Positions 44,991 through 55,102 of a stretch of DNA of 64,000 nt are shown one piece after another. The stretch's first letter is position 1. Every line of letters begins with the position of its first letter. The DNA lies in contig JAMWFC010000117.1 in assembly GCA_027475525.1 (NCBI GenBank), forward strand, positions 4,326,183-4,390,182, given 5' to 3'. The notes beneath the pieces are model-generated. The model was given only the letters and a program-made list of their open reading frames with translations. It made no database searches and was not told where the DNA came from. Source of the DNA: Macrolepiota albuminosa. Its lineage: Eukaryota; Basidiomycota; Agaricomycetes; Agaricales; Agaricaceae. The position numbers were made by a program, and so were the translations under genes.

Positions 44991-45790
44991 ACGTGATATT
45001 CAGAAAAGATTTTGGCGTGCTGCTGTATTCTACCATTTCATCATAACTGCTCTATTCTATTTTGAATACTGATAATCAGAATTTTTCATTTCTGTTCCTG
45101 TCTCACTTCAGTTGTTCATCACTACTTGTAATGTTTGATGCTTGATATATATTATGCAATATGTATATAATTAAAGATAAAGTAGTTTGATTTGGTTGCT
45201 TACTACTATTTGTAGTTGCTCTAAGATACATATATATATAGATCTATTATTGATGCATGAAGATATCTATAATCATCAATCTCAAAAAAAAGACAAGGTG
45301 TATCACATTGATTGCTGATTACTTCTTGTAATTTGTCAAATCCCTTTGCTTTATAGCTAATCAAGCTGTATCCAACTTCTAGGAAATGACTGGACTTAAT
45401 TGCAATGACTTGAAGCCCTTCAAACCTCTTAACTAATGAAAGCTACATTGCTGGAATTCTTCATTCTGAAGAACATATAATATTACAGGCACAGAATGCA
45501 GAAAACAATGTTCTTTTGTGAAATAGTTTATAATTCTGTGTGCATATTTTTGTCAAAACCATAGAAAAAATATTGTAACTAAACTTAGAATCAGAGTGTT
45601 AAGAAACCCTTCTTCATTTTTTTGTCCCTCTTTCTTCATGTCCTTATTCTTTTCACTATATCTTGCCTTGCTGCTTTTCTCCTTCTATCTGGCAGTAGGC
45701 CTTTCCAGCTTGCTTATATAACTCACTAGATATACAGCTGTTTACATAATTCAATCTCTATTTGGGTGGTTAGGGTTAGATCTGTGGTAC
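44991..45790. other. AT-rich intergenic, right edge of the gene island
   Basis: No gene seen. CpG dinucleotides become rare from here on. Confidence 0.4.
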
Positions 45791-45792
45791 TA

Positions 45793-46606
45793 CAGTGGCT
45801 CAAAAAACTGTCCCAATGTTTTATACTTTTTGAAAGATGACATTGTCATGAAGGATGGGAAGTACCTAAAACCCTGATTAAATCATGTAAAATACTATGG
45901 CATTATAGCTACAAAATGGACATAGGCTTATGTAATTAAGATCAAAACTGATGGAGCAATAGCCATTTTGAAATATTCACTTATTGAGACAGTTTTTTGA
46001 GGAGTAAGTTGCATGTGAGAATACAGACAGAGTCATGTGACCATGTTTGGATATATTTGGAAATGGTTCAAGTTGGTTGATCCACATCTTGACCTTCAAC
46101 CACAATAATGAAACCTATTCCTCTTGCACAATGCTCTACTGTTGCTTTCCTTTTTGCTCAAGAGTATTCTTTGCATCAGATTGGGGCTCAAACTGGTCTA
46201 AGAAAGTCTACTATTGGGAGCATTGGTAGAAAGTTGGAAATGAACAAGGAAACCCATTCTAGAGGCCATCCTGCTAAGCTTACTCCACATGATCAATAGG
46301 CTATTGTTTAACAAATCTCAACTGGGAGACTTCATACAGCTGTCCAGGCCACCAATTTTATCAACAACATCATTTCCAACCCTGTCTCTCCTAAGACTGT
46401 CCAGAATGTATTGAAGGAGGAGGGATATCAGTCTGCTACCAAGAAAAAAGTTCCTATGCTCAAAGCTAGACATTGACAACTACAGCTTAAATAGGCTCAG
46501 GAGCATCAGAACTAGACTATAGAGGACTGAAAAAGGGTGTTGTGGACAGATGAGACAAAAATTAACAGGATTGGGTCAGATGAGAAGCAGTATGTGTGGA
46601 AGCTAC
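45793..46606 (+). mobile_element. Tc1-like element, copy 2, 5' part (interrupted by an LTR element)
   Basis: Starts after TA (45791-45792) with CAGTGGCTCAAAAAACTGTC and has the same long inverted end as the 17.5 kb element. The transposase frame follows: IGAQTGLRKSTIGSIGRKLE (about 46170-46230), RGHPAKLT, then after stops WTDETKIN (46543-46566) and KQYVWKL, where the LTR retrotransposon interrupts it at 46607. It resumes at 53100. Confidence 0.85.
46602..46606. other. Target-site duplication GCTAC (left)
   Basis: GCTAC directly precedes the 5' LTR, and the same five bases directly follow the 3' LTR at 53100-53104. This is the expected 5 bp duplication of a Ty3/gypsy insertion. Confidence 0.9.
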
Positions 46607-47104
46607 TGTCAGAGGACTCCTCATTTTTTTCCTCCTTCACTCCTTATCTCTTCACTCTCCTTTTATTCATTCTCTTATTTCTTCTGACATTATTTCATTT
46701 TACTGTTTCTATTCTTTCAACACTATCTGTTAATACTATTTTCAGCTCTTGAGGTGCTCTGGTTCTTTAGCTACCATTCAGACAAGTGTGGGCCCCTCAG
46801 CACCACTTCCAGACCACTTACATAAGCCAGAGTTTGCCAGAGTTTGCCCCTTATTTGTGCAATTGTTTGTGTAGGCAATTTTCAAGTTTTTAAGGTTTTG
46901 TTGTACTGTACAGTTGTTTCCCATGCTTCAGAGGCCCCAGAAGCATCCAACCTGGCATTGAGAATCCCTAGACTTGTTCTCTTTGGATCTCTCTCTGCCA
47001 AGTGAGTAGCTATCATGATATTGTCAGTATATATTCTAATACACTTTGGATCTCCCTCTGCCAGCTGTGTGACTGAGCCACAGCCTCTAGAGGTTGCCTT
47101 TGCA
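46607..47104 (+). repeat. 5' LTR, 498 bp
   Basis: Starts TGTCAGAGGACTCC and ends GGTTGCCTTTGCA. Same length as the 3' LTR at 52602-53099. Contains the short direct repeat AGAGTTTGCCAGAGTTTGCC (about 46833). Confidence 0.9.
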
Positions 47105-47218
47105 GCAGAACAAGTCTCTACATTTCAGTCTGGAAGCCTCTTTTAGCCTGCTTGAGCCCTTTCTTGCTCCTTTAGGTCACTCCCCCACTGGATTACTCCC
47201 TGCCCCTCTGCTGCTTCT

Positions 47219-48390
47219 ATGACCCACCCAGCCCCCTCAGACACTCCTCTGGATGCTTCTGCCCCTCAGAATGATACCTGGGGTTGCTTGCTTGCTCTGG
47301 AGACTCAGGTGCAGACTACTCAAGCTTCCCTCACTCTTCACATCACTGAACTTGCTGGATTATATCAGGCCACAGGCACCATCTCTCATTCTCTTCAGGC
47401 CCTCTTAGAGCACCTCTCTCTCACTCCTACCCCTCTTCAGGCACCCCCAGTCCCTTGCTTTCAGGCCTCCCTCTCAGTTCATGCCAATATTCCTTGCCCA
47501 GCACTCCCAAATGTATTCAATGGTGACTGTACGATGGGCAAGCGTTTCCTACAGTCATGCATCACCTATATTCAGTTTAGTGGTGAGGCTTTCCCCTCTG
47601 ATGCTCTTAAGATTGCTTGAGTTCTTTCCTACATGAAGTCTGAGTGAACTTTGATATATGCACTATGAGTCTTTCAATGCCCTGGAGGAGTGGAGAATTT
47701 TGGAAATTGGGATCAGTTTGAGAAGGAGTTTCAGACAGAGTTCTTTCCCTTGGACCCTGCTAAGGTAGTGGCCCTCACTCTTCAACATCCTCATTGATAT
47801 GGACAGAGGAAGCAGACCTTGGATGAGTATATCAACTCCTTCAGAGCTCTTGCTGAATAGGCCTGCTATCTGGATGGTCTTCAGCTCTGTCTCACCTTCT
47901 GAGATGGCCTTCTTCCCTCTCTCATGGACCAGATTGACAGCATGGCCAAGGGACAACCTGATGACACAAGTATTGAGACCTGGTATCAGGTAGCATGTAA
48001 TCAGTGGCAGCTCATGGAGTTACAATGTGAGCTCCACCATGGAACTGCCCCTTGCTCCACCTCACAGGCATCTTTCTCTGCTTGTCATCCTATCCAGCCT
48101 TCCCTTCCATTTCATGCTCCATCCCTGGCTCAGGTACCGGCAGCACATCTCCTTCCTCTTGGAGTACCTATGGATATTGATGCCTCTTGACAACATTCCT
48201 CTCTTCCTCTCCTCTGCTGTTGCTGTGGAAAGCCTGGTCACTTGCTTGATATTGCCCACAGAGGTTGGAGGTGCACTATTGCTCAGCCTTAGAGCAGAAA
48301 GAGCTCCTTCTCCAGCTCCTTGCTGCCCAAGATGTTTGAGGAAACCTCTCCCCAGATATACAGACTGAAACAGAACCTTTGGAGGAGTCC
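47219..48390 (+). pseudogene. Gag of gypsy family 1
   Basis: Capsid-like precursor that would package the element's RNA. ATG 47219 gives MTHPAPSDTPLDASAPQND, then a helical part (LLALETQVQTTQASLTLHIT) and the gag core (PNVFNGDCTMGKRFLQSCIT; QFEKEFQTEFFPLDP; KQTLDEYINSFRALAE). The zinc-knuckle region is recognisable as CCCGKPGHLL (about 48221-48250). Several TGA and TAG codons and frame changes interrupt it after codon 133. Confidence 0.75.
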
Positions 48391-48769
48391 TTGGGTCCTG
48401 TGGAAGCTGTAGCAGAACTATTAGATAGGTCTTTTGGTTCTGCAGGGGAGGGTTTTCAATAGAGCAACGGATGAGTTGTATGCCTCTGCCACCTGGTGCT
48501 AATTGGTTCACATATCTATCAGTAGAATCTTTTAATATACCACTCTCTGTTCATGATTCTCTGACTGAAACTGTTAAGCACCCCCTCCAATGTACAAAAT
48601 ACCTCTTTGGTCCAAGCCTCAGCTAAGACCTCCTCTCCTCCTTCTGTCCAATGACCAGTGTTCCAGCTTAGAAACAATGCCTTTCTCATCGCTATATTGT
48701 TGCCTCCACTCCTTCTCCCAATTCTCTGCATCTGAATGTAGAGGTTGAGACAACTGACACTCAGCAGAC

Positions 48770-49055
48770 TCAAAGTGTCATAGCTTTCTTGGACAGTGAT
48801 GCTACTGGACTCTTCCTGGACACTAATTATGTGGAACAACACCAGCTCACTACCCAACCCCTTTCTCATCCTATTCCAGTCTATAACATTGATGGCACAC
48901 TCAATGAAACTGGATCCATCTGCTCAGTGGTGGATTTAGTTCTTTGCTATCAGACTCATTCTGAGCATGCTGTCTTTGTGGTCACCAGCCTAAGAAAGCA
49001 GGACATGATACTTGAGTTCTCCTGGCTGCATAATCACAATCCTGAGATTGACTGA
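48770..49055 (+). pseudogene. Protease segment of gypsy family 1
   Basis: Retropepsin-like aspartic protease that would process the polyprotein. The active-site region is QSVIAFLDSDATGLFLD: the usual D-S/T-G motif appears as D-S-D, so the catalytic glycine is changed. The frame continues to ILEFSWLHNHNPEID, the typical end of the domain (D-x-I-L-x-x-x-W-L), and stops at 49053. Confidence 0.75.
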
Positions 49056-49220
49056 GCCAAGAGTAAGGTGAGTATGAGCTGCTGCCCTCAATGGTGTTCC
49101 ACATGTGCCAAAAAAGTTAGAGAGGAGCATAGAGAGTTGGTCCATGCACATGCTGCTATCTGGGCTTACTGAGTTGGACACCTCCCCTTTGCAGACCTTG
49201 ATCTACTGGATCCTTCCCCC

Positions 49221-49692
49221 TTGGTGTTCCCTTATAGAGAGGCCCTCTATGAGGACATTCGAGGTGTAGTGAGTGAAGCCCAGATGGAAGATGGATGCGA
49301 GGGTGAATTTGGGTGTGCTCCTGATCCTGAGTCTCCAGATGAGGCTATCAAGACAGGTGATAGGATTGATGCAACTACATTATGTCCTCCACCAACTGTA
49401 GCAGAGATTAGAGCTAGCCGAACTACTTCCCAGCTGCTAGCTCAGGCATTTGCTGCTAACTCTGCTCCTAAGTTGTTTCAAGATGCAGTTCCTCATCACC
49501 TGCAAGACTTTGAGGATGTTTTCTCCAAGGCATCATTTGACTCTCTGCCAGAGCATAAGCAGTGGGACCATGCTATTGAGCTCATGCCCAATGCTGAGCC
49601 CTCTAGCTGCAAGGTCTATCCTCTCTCTCCTAGAGAACAGGATGAGCTTAATGCCTTTTTGTAAGAAAATTTAGACTCTGGTTGCATCTGCC
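49221..49692 (+). pseudogene. Protease-RT linker and RT start of gypsy family 1
   Basis: Open for 147 codons. It carries the linker (EDVFSKASFDSLPEHKQWDH, AIELMPNAEPSSCKVYPLSP) and the first RT residues (REQDELNAFL), then a TAA and ENLDSGCICL before the sequence switches to a reversed LTR at 49693. This stretch also provides the empty-site reference for the CACTA-like insertion at 14319. Confidence 0.8.
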
Positions 49693-50211
49693 TGTAAGGG
49701 CAACCTCTAAAGGCTGTAGCTCAGTCACACAGCTGGCAGAGGGAGATCCAAAGTGTATTAGAGTATGCACTGACAATATCATAATAACTACTCACCTGGC
49801 AGAGGGAGATCCTAAGAGAACAAGTCTAGGGATTCCCTATGCCAGGTTGGATGCTTCTGGGGCTTCTGAAGCATGGGAAACAACTGCACAGTACAACAAA
49901 ACCTTAAAAACTCGAAAATTGACTAACCAAACAACTGTGCAAACAAGGCAGGAAAACTCCGGACTTTAGAAGTCAGAAAGGCAAACTCTGGCTTATATAA
50001 GCAGTCTGGAAGCGGTGCTGAAGGGCCCACACTTGTCTGAATGGTAGCTAAAGAACCAGAGCATCTCAAGGGCTGAGAGTAGTACTAACAGATAGTGTTG
50101 AAAGAATAGAAACAGTAAAATGAAATAATGTCAGAAGAAATAAGAGAATGAATGAAGAGAGAGTGAAGAGATAAGGAGTGAGAAAAGGAAGAAATGAGGA
50201 GTCCCCTGACA
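49693..50211 (-). repeat. Reversed LTR inside gypsy family 1
   Basis: 519 bp, the reverse complement of the flanking LTRs, beginning TGTAAGGGCAACC and ending CCCCTGACA. The five bases on each side (CTGCC, TCAGA) do not match, so it is not a simple insertion. It replaces the RT/RNase H region still visible in copy 1 (15.5-16.6 kb). A recombination or gene-conversion event between elements is likely. Confidence 0.85.
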
Positions 50212-51110
50212 TCAGATGTCACAGTATATTGGCTCCTACACCTCTACCTGTGACCTCTGTCTTCAGACTAAGCCTTATCATCAGCCTCATTGTCAGCCTC
50301 CCATAGGACAGCTTCATCCTCTGCCTATTCCAGATGAGCATTGGAGCATGGCCTTGGTAGACTTCATTGTTGAGTTACCAGACTCTCATGAATATGATGC
50401 AATCATGGTGGTAGTAGATCTCTGTGGCAAGCATGCTCATTTCATTCCAACACACACCACTTGCTCTGCCATGGGCACTGCCAATTTGTATCAGAAGCAT
50501 GTCTGGAAACTTCATGGGTTGTCAGATGCCTATGTCTCAGACCCTAGACCTCAGTTTGTGGCCAAGTTTACCAGAGAACTGTATCACCTCCTCCATGTCA
50601 AACTCCACACTTCCACAGCCTACCACTCCCAGTCTGATGGCCAGACTGAGCATGTCAGCCAAGAGCTAGAGCAGTACCTCTGGCTCTTCTGCAATGAACA
50701 ACAGGATGACTGGGATGACCTATTACCAGAGGCAGAGTTTCAGTACAACAACCATGTACATGCTGCTACCCAGATGTCTTCCTTCCTTCTAGATACTGGT
50801 TGACACTTTTGGATAGGATTTGAGCCTCATGGACAACCTTCAGAAAATGAAGCTGTCAATAAGTTCTTAGATTAGATGAAAGCAGCCCACCAGAAAGCCA
50901 AGGCTGCCTTAACTAAGGCAAAAAATGACATGGCCTGCTACTACAATCATGGACAAACTCCAGCCCCCAAGTATAAGCCTGGAGATCGAGTCTATCTGGA
51001 TGCCTCTGACATTGCTACTACTCAGCCTTCCCAGAAGCTCTCTCATCATTGTCTGAGACCCTTTCTTATAGTAAGGCAGGTAGGCCCACTAGCCTATTAA
51101 CTCAAGCTGC
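50212..51110 (+). pseudogene. Integrase of gypsy family 1
   Basis: Would insert the cDNA copy. The frame runs from the end of the zinc-binding region (CDLCLQTKPYHQPHCQPP) through WSMALVDFIVELPDSHEYDA (first Asp), SDPRPQFVAKFTRELYHLL (second Asp) and HSQSDGQTEHVSQELEQYLW (Glu of the DD35E triad). It then has WDDLLPEAEFQYNNHVHAAT and ends at a TGA (50801). A second open part (50876-51100) has KPGDRVYLDASDI and LGPF-like text of the GPY/F region. The HHCC finger is incomplete at its 5' side. Confidence 0.85.
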
Positions 51111-51227
51111 CTAGTGGAATGAGTTGACTCCATCCAGTCTTCAATGTGGTGAAGCTCTCTCCTGCACCAGAGGATCCGATTTTAGGTCAATGTCCACAGC
51201 ACCCCCTCCTCCAGTTCTGGTAGACAA

Positions 51228-51400
51228 CGGGAAAGAGTACAAAGTGGAACAAATTCTAAACAGCTGACTCTTTCAAAACAAGCTTCAGTTCAAGGTCAAG
51301 TGGAAGGGCTATGGAATCAAGGACATCTCCTAGGAGCCACAAGAAAATGTTTATGCCCCTGCCTTGGGGTCCAGTGATGATGCCAACTGTGGTTGGGTGC
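51228..51400 (+). pseudogene. Chromodomain of gypsy family 1
   Basis: Broken frame reads GKEYKVEQILNS, a stop, then LQFKVKWKGYGIKDIS and, after another stop, EPQENV. This is the chromodomain pattern (Y-x-V-E-x-I-L ... Y/F-x-V-K-W-K-G-Y ... W-E-P). Chromodomains at the end of integrase guide chromoviruses to modified histones. Confidence 0.8.
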
Positions 51401-52601
51401 GCTGGACGTATACACAGTACAATACTGTCTCCAGTGCCTGGCATGCATAGTTGTGAGGAGTCCTGACAAGGTCCTGGTATGCTTGAGCAGATGTAATATA
51501 ATGATGCACTAGGTAATAGCACCTCAGATGCTACTTAACAAACTGTAAGCACCATAGTTTAAGCAAGGATATAGAGAAGAAGACGGATAGCACAGCAAAA
51601 TGTGCCTGTAGGTAGCATCATAAATGATGTAGACGAGATAGACAAAGCTAGCGCCCAACTTAGGGATGAAGTCAGGCAGAGCTAGCGCAATTTGAATGCT
51701 AAGTGTAACTTGGATGCTTAAGAGTTACGTACGATTCATTGTTATGTACATATAAAGTAGCTATCTTATATACTATGCACTACTGTATTTTCCAAGATAA
51801 GTCTATCTGCAGTGCTACCTCTTAGTGCCTCTCCTCGTGGTTCCCTCTAATGGTGACCTGTCAATGGCAACTTGCAGCACATGGATAACGGCAACCAACA
51901 GCATTATATATAACCCATGGCAACCAACGGTGACTCTAAATTGACTTAGAATTATATAGGTCTGCTCACTCTTAATATAATTCTGATTGGCCAGGCTGCT
52001 CTGGGGTATGGTCAGAAAATCTTCAACAGATGCTGTGAGCACTAATGTCGGCACTACTCATTGTATCAATTCCTGACAGGTCCAGATGTCAGGTTTAAGT
52101 ATATCTTGTGCTGCCATCATTGATTCTTTTAGACTTCTGATTGAGGTGCCTCGTCAAATGGCAGTGCCTAATGCTGACCCCTTCTGGAAGTGATCGGGAT
52201 TTAGTCAGAGTCCACCTCCCATTGTTGTGTTAGCACTATGCATTCCAAACCTCCCAATTCCTTGAAGTTGGTGAATAGAGGGTGCTGAAGGGCTGATAAA
52301 TAGTGATTAAGGTAAATGGGTAAGACCTGCAATAAAGTGCCCAAGCCAGAGCTGTTCTGTATAGAGCTGTTCTGTATCCAATCTGGTCACTAGAGTCTCC
52401 TGTATGTCAAGTGTTGGCCAATCTATAATGTCCCTTGATGTGCTCAGTCTGAGTAGAAGCCTATTACCAGGAATTCTATCAACAGCATCCCAATGCTCCC
52501 TGAGCAATCAGAGGCCTCTATTCTTTTTCCAAGGTGGACCAGGCCATCCAGAACTACTTCTATCCAGCATGTCAAGGCACCATGCTCTAGAGGGGGGGTA
52601 A
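51401..52601. other. 3' untranslated part of gypsy family 1
   Basis: No ORF. Ends in a purine-rich tract AGAGGGGGGGTAA directly before the 3' LTR, the probable primer site for plus-strand synthesis. Confidence 0.65.
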
Positions 52602-53099
52602 TGTCAGGAGACTCCTCATTTCTTCCTTCCTTCACTCCTTATCTCTTCACTCTCCTTTTATTCATTCTCTTATTTCTTCTGACATTATTTCATTTTACTA
52701 TTTCTACTCTTTCAACACTATCTGTTAGTACTATTCTCAGCCCTTGAGGTGCTCTGGTTCTTTAGCTACCATTCAGACAAGTGTGGGCCCCTCAGCACCA
52801 CTTCCAGACCACTTACATAAGCCAGAGTTTGCCAGAGTTTGCCCCTTATTTGTGCAATTGTTTGTGTAGGCAATTTTTGAGTTTTTAAGGTTTTGTTGTA
52901 CTGTACAGTTGTTTCCCATGCTTCAGAGGCCCCGGAAGTGTACAACCTGGCATAGGAAATCCCTAGACTTGTTCTCTTTAGATCTCCCTCTGCCAGGTGA
53001 ATAGCTATCATGATATTGTCAGTGCATACTCTAATACACTTTGGATTTCCCTCTGCCAGCTGTGTGACTGAGCTACAGCCTCTAGAGGTTGCCCTTACA
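52602..53099 (+). repeat. 3' LTR, 498 bp
   Basis: Starts TGTCAGGAGACTCC and ends GGTTGCCCTTACA. Pairs with the 5' LTR at 46607-47104 and is followed by the second GCTAC. Confidence 0.9.
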
Positions 53100-53565
53100 G
53101 CTACAAGGAGAAGGCATTTCAGACTGAACAACTACATATACTGTGAAGCATAGAGGAGGGAATAATCTCATGGTATGGGGCTGTATGAGTTGGAATGGGG
53201 TAGAAAAGCTTGTGGATGTGGTGGGAATCATGAATACAGAGCAGTACTGTGAAATTTTAGATGATGGAGCAAAGAAAAGCTTTGAGAAGTTGGAGATGGA
53301 GGAGGGTGCCTGCTCCTTTCAAGAGGACAATGGTGTCAAACACAACTCCAAGAAGGCTGACAAGTGGTTTGAGGACAACAACTTTGGTGTTCTTTGGTGG
53401 CCAGCCCAATTCCCTGATCTCAACCCTATTGAACATCTCTGGGAGTACCTCAAGGAGCAACTTAGGCAGTATGAAACACCTTCTCATGGTGTGCATGAAT
53501 TATAGAAGAGGGTTGCAAAGAATAGGAGAAGGTTGCAAAGAAGTGGGATGAAATACCATCAGAGG
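53100..53565 (+). pseudogene. Tc1-like transposase, copy 2, 3' part
   Basis: Continues the frame cut at 46606: KHRGGNNLMVWGCMSWNGVE, EILDDGAKKSFEKLEME, QEDNGVKHN and DLNPIEHLWEYLKEQLRQ. The second catalytic motif has changed from QDNDPKH to QEDNGVKH, so the element is inactive. It is cut short at IPSE, where a TA and a MITE (53568) follow. The usual C-terminus (RRIQAVIKANGG...) and right inverted repeat are missing. Confidence 0.85.
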
Positions 53566-53567
53566 TA

Positions 53568-53780
53568 CACTGGCTCAAAAAACTGCCCCAATGTTTGGCC
53601 ATTTTGAAAAGATTCACATGGTGTGCAGCAATTACTTAAGCAAAAAATCATGGAAAATCATGGCATACAACTGCATCCTGGCTTCATAATGATGTATAGA
53701 TCATGCAATTTGGACAAGAACTTGCCAATTAATAGATCAAACAAAATATTCAATCATTGGGGCAGTTTTTTGACTCACTC
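53568..53780. mobile_element. Tc1-type MITE (family A), 213 bp
   Basis: TA-flanked (53566-53567, 53781-53782). Ends CACTGGCTCAAAAAACTGCC and GGCAGTTTTTTGACTCACTC are imperfect inverted repeats, close to but distinct from the Tc1 ends in this window. No coding capacity. Partial relatives lie at 16875 and 19375. Confidence 0.8.
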
Positions 53781-53848
53781 TAATTTTCATATTTTCTGAA
53801 CACTTTTTTGCAGTAGAAGATGGAGACACCTTGTAGGAAGTATAAACA

Positions 53849-54759
53849 ATGTTATGTGACCTTGTTTGTACTAATTTGACATGTTCAACTTTAATCAATC
53901 ACCTTTTTGATACTCTACCACCATCATGTGATCTATTTCTGCTGCCAATTGCTCTTCTGTTGCTTTTCTCTTCAATGAGGGGTATTTTCAGCATCAAATT
54001 CAAGCAAAAACTGGCCTGGAAAAGGGCACTGTAGAGGAGAATCAGTGAAGAACTGGAGAGCAACAAAGAGAATCATCCTGGAGGTTGTTCTTCCAAGCTT
54101 ACAGCACATGACAAATAGTCTATTATTCATCAAATTACTACTAAAAAGCTAGATAATGCTGTTCAAGCCACACAGTTTATTAATTCTGTCATCTCCAATC
54201 CTGTTAATCCTCAGACAGTCAGAAATGCATTGAAGGAGGCAGGTTTTTGCTCAGCAACAAAGAAGAAAGTTCTCATGCTCAAGGCTGCTCATTGTGCAAC
54301 ATGGCTCAAGTTTGATCAGGATTATGTATCATGAAAAGTGGACAGTGGAGGATTGGAAGAGGGTTTTGTGAAGTGATGAGACAAAGATTAATTGAATTGG
54401 ATCAGATGGGAAGGTATATGTGTGGAAAATTCCAGGAGAACCACTATCTGACCGCACCACTACACCAACTGTCAAGCATAGAGAAGGAAACAATTTAATG
54501 GTATGGGGCTGCATGGGTTGAAATAGAGTGGATAAGCTAATAGAAGTTCAGAGGAAGATGGATGCTGCACAGTATTGTGAGATTTTGGATGAGGGAGTAG
54601 TTGGGCAACAACCTGGTTTTCTGATAACAATGTTATTGTGATATCTTGGCCTGCTCAATCCCCTGACCTCAATCTCATTGAACACCTCTGGGTTTACATC
54701 AAGCACAAACTTTTGAAGTATGAAGTACCTTCTAAAGGAGTGCATGAGTTGTGGGAGAG
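53849..54759 (+). pseudogene. Second Tc1-like transposase relic
   Basis: A different, more decayed member. It includes QIQAKTGLEKGTVERISEEL (about 53998-54050), GCSSKLTAHD, NPQTVRNALKEAGFC (about 54215) and DLNLIEHLWVYIKHKLLKYE (about 54667-54725), ending VHELWES where the next LTR begins. Several stops and frame changes. The middle catalytic Asp motif is only partly recognisable. Confidence 0.7.
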
Positions 54760-54995
54760 TGTAGCGTAGTCTGCTATGTGGCATTGGCCACATAGCTTTA
54801 CTTACTGTAGTAGATATTATATTATAATTATTATAATATAATATTAATATATTAATTACTTTACCATATATATACGTACATGTGCTGCTTATTAAGCAGC
54901 TTATTTTGTGTTTATACTACATAGTCAATAGACCGGACTGGTCTGATTCTGTGCAGTGTGAACATTAAGCTCACAATTCCTGTAACTTCGTTACA
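54760..54995 (+). repeat. Probable 5' LTR of gypsy family 2, about 236 bp
   Basis: Begins TGTAGCG and ends CGTTACA, near-inverted ends, just where the Tc1 relic stops and 108 bp before the gag start. It contains an AT-rich TATA-like stretch (CCATATATATACG, about 54863). The partner LTR would lie beyond the window, so the boundaries are inferred. Confidence 0.5.
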
Positions 54996-55102
54996 TTTTT
55001 TTGAATCCGCCAGCTAGGATCTATTGCCTAGCATCCGACGTCAGTCACTGAGTTTGTTGACAGAACTCTATCAGCTTCTCGAGCTTCTTGCACAGCCACA
55101 CC

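Larger units (their letters stand above)
46607..53099 (+). mobile_element. Ty3/gypsy LTR retrotransposon (family 1, copy 2), 6.5 kb, inactive
   Basis: Complete from LTR to LTR with matching 5 bp target duplications, inserted in a Tc1 transposase. The order gag - zinc knuckle - protease - (RT start) - integrase - chromodomain marks it as a chromovirus. Most of RT and all of RNase H are missing, replaced by a reversed LTR (49693-50211). Many stops break the frames. The two 498 bp LTRs differ at a number of positions, and CpG is nearly absent, so it is old. Confidence 0.9.
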
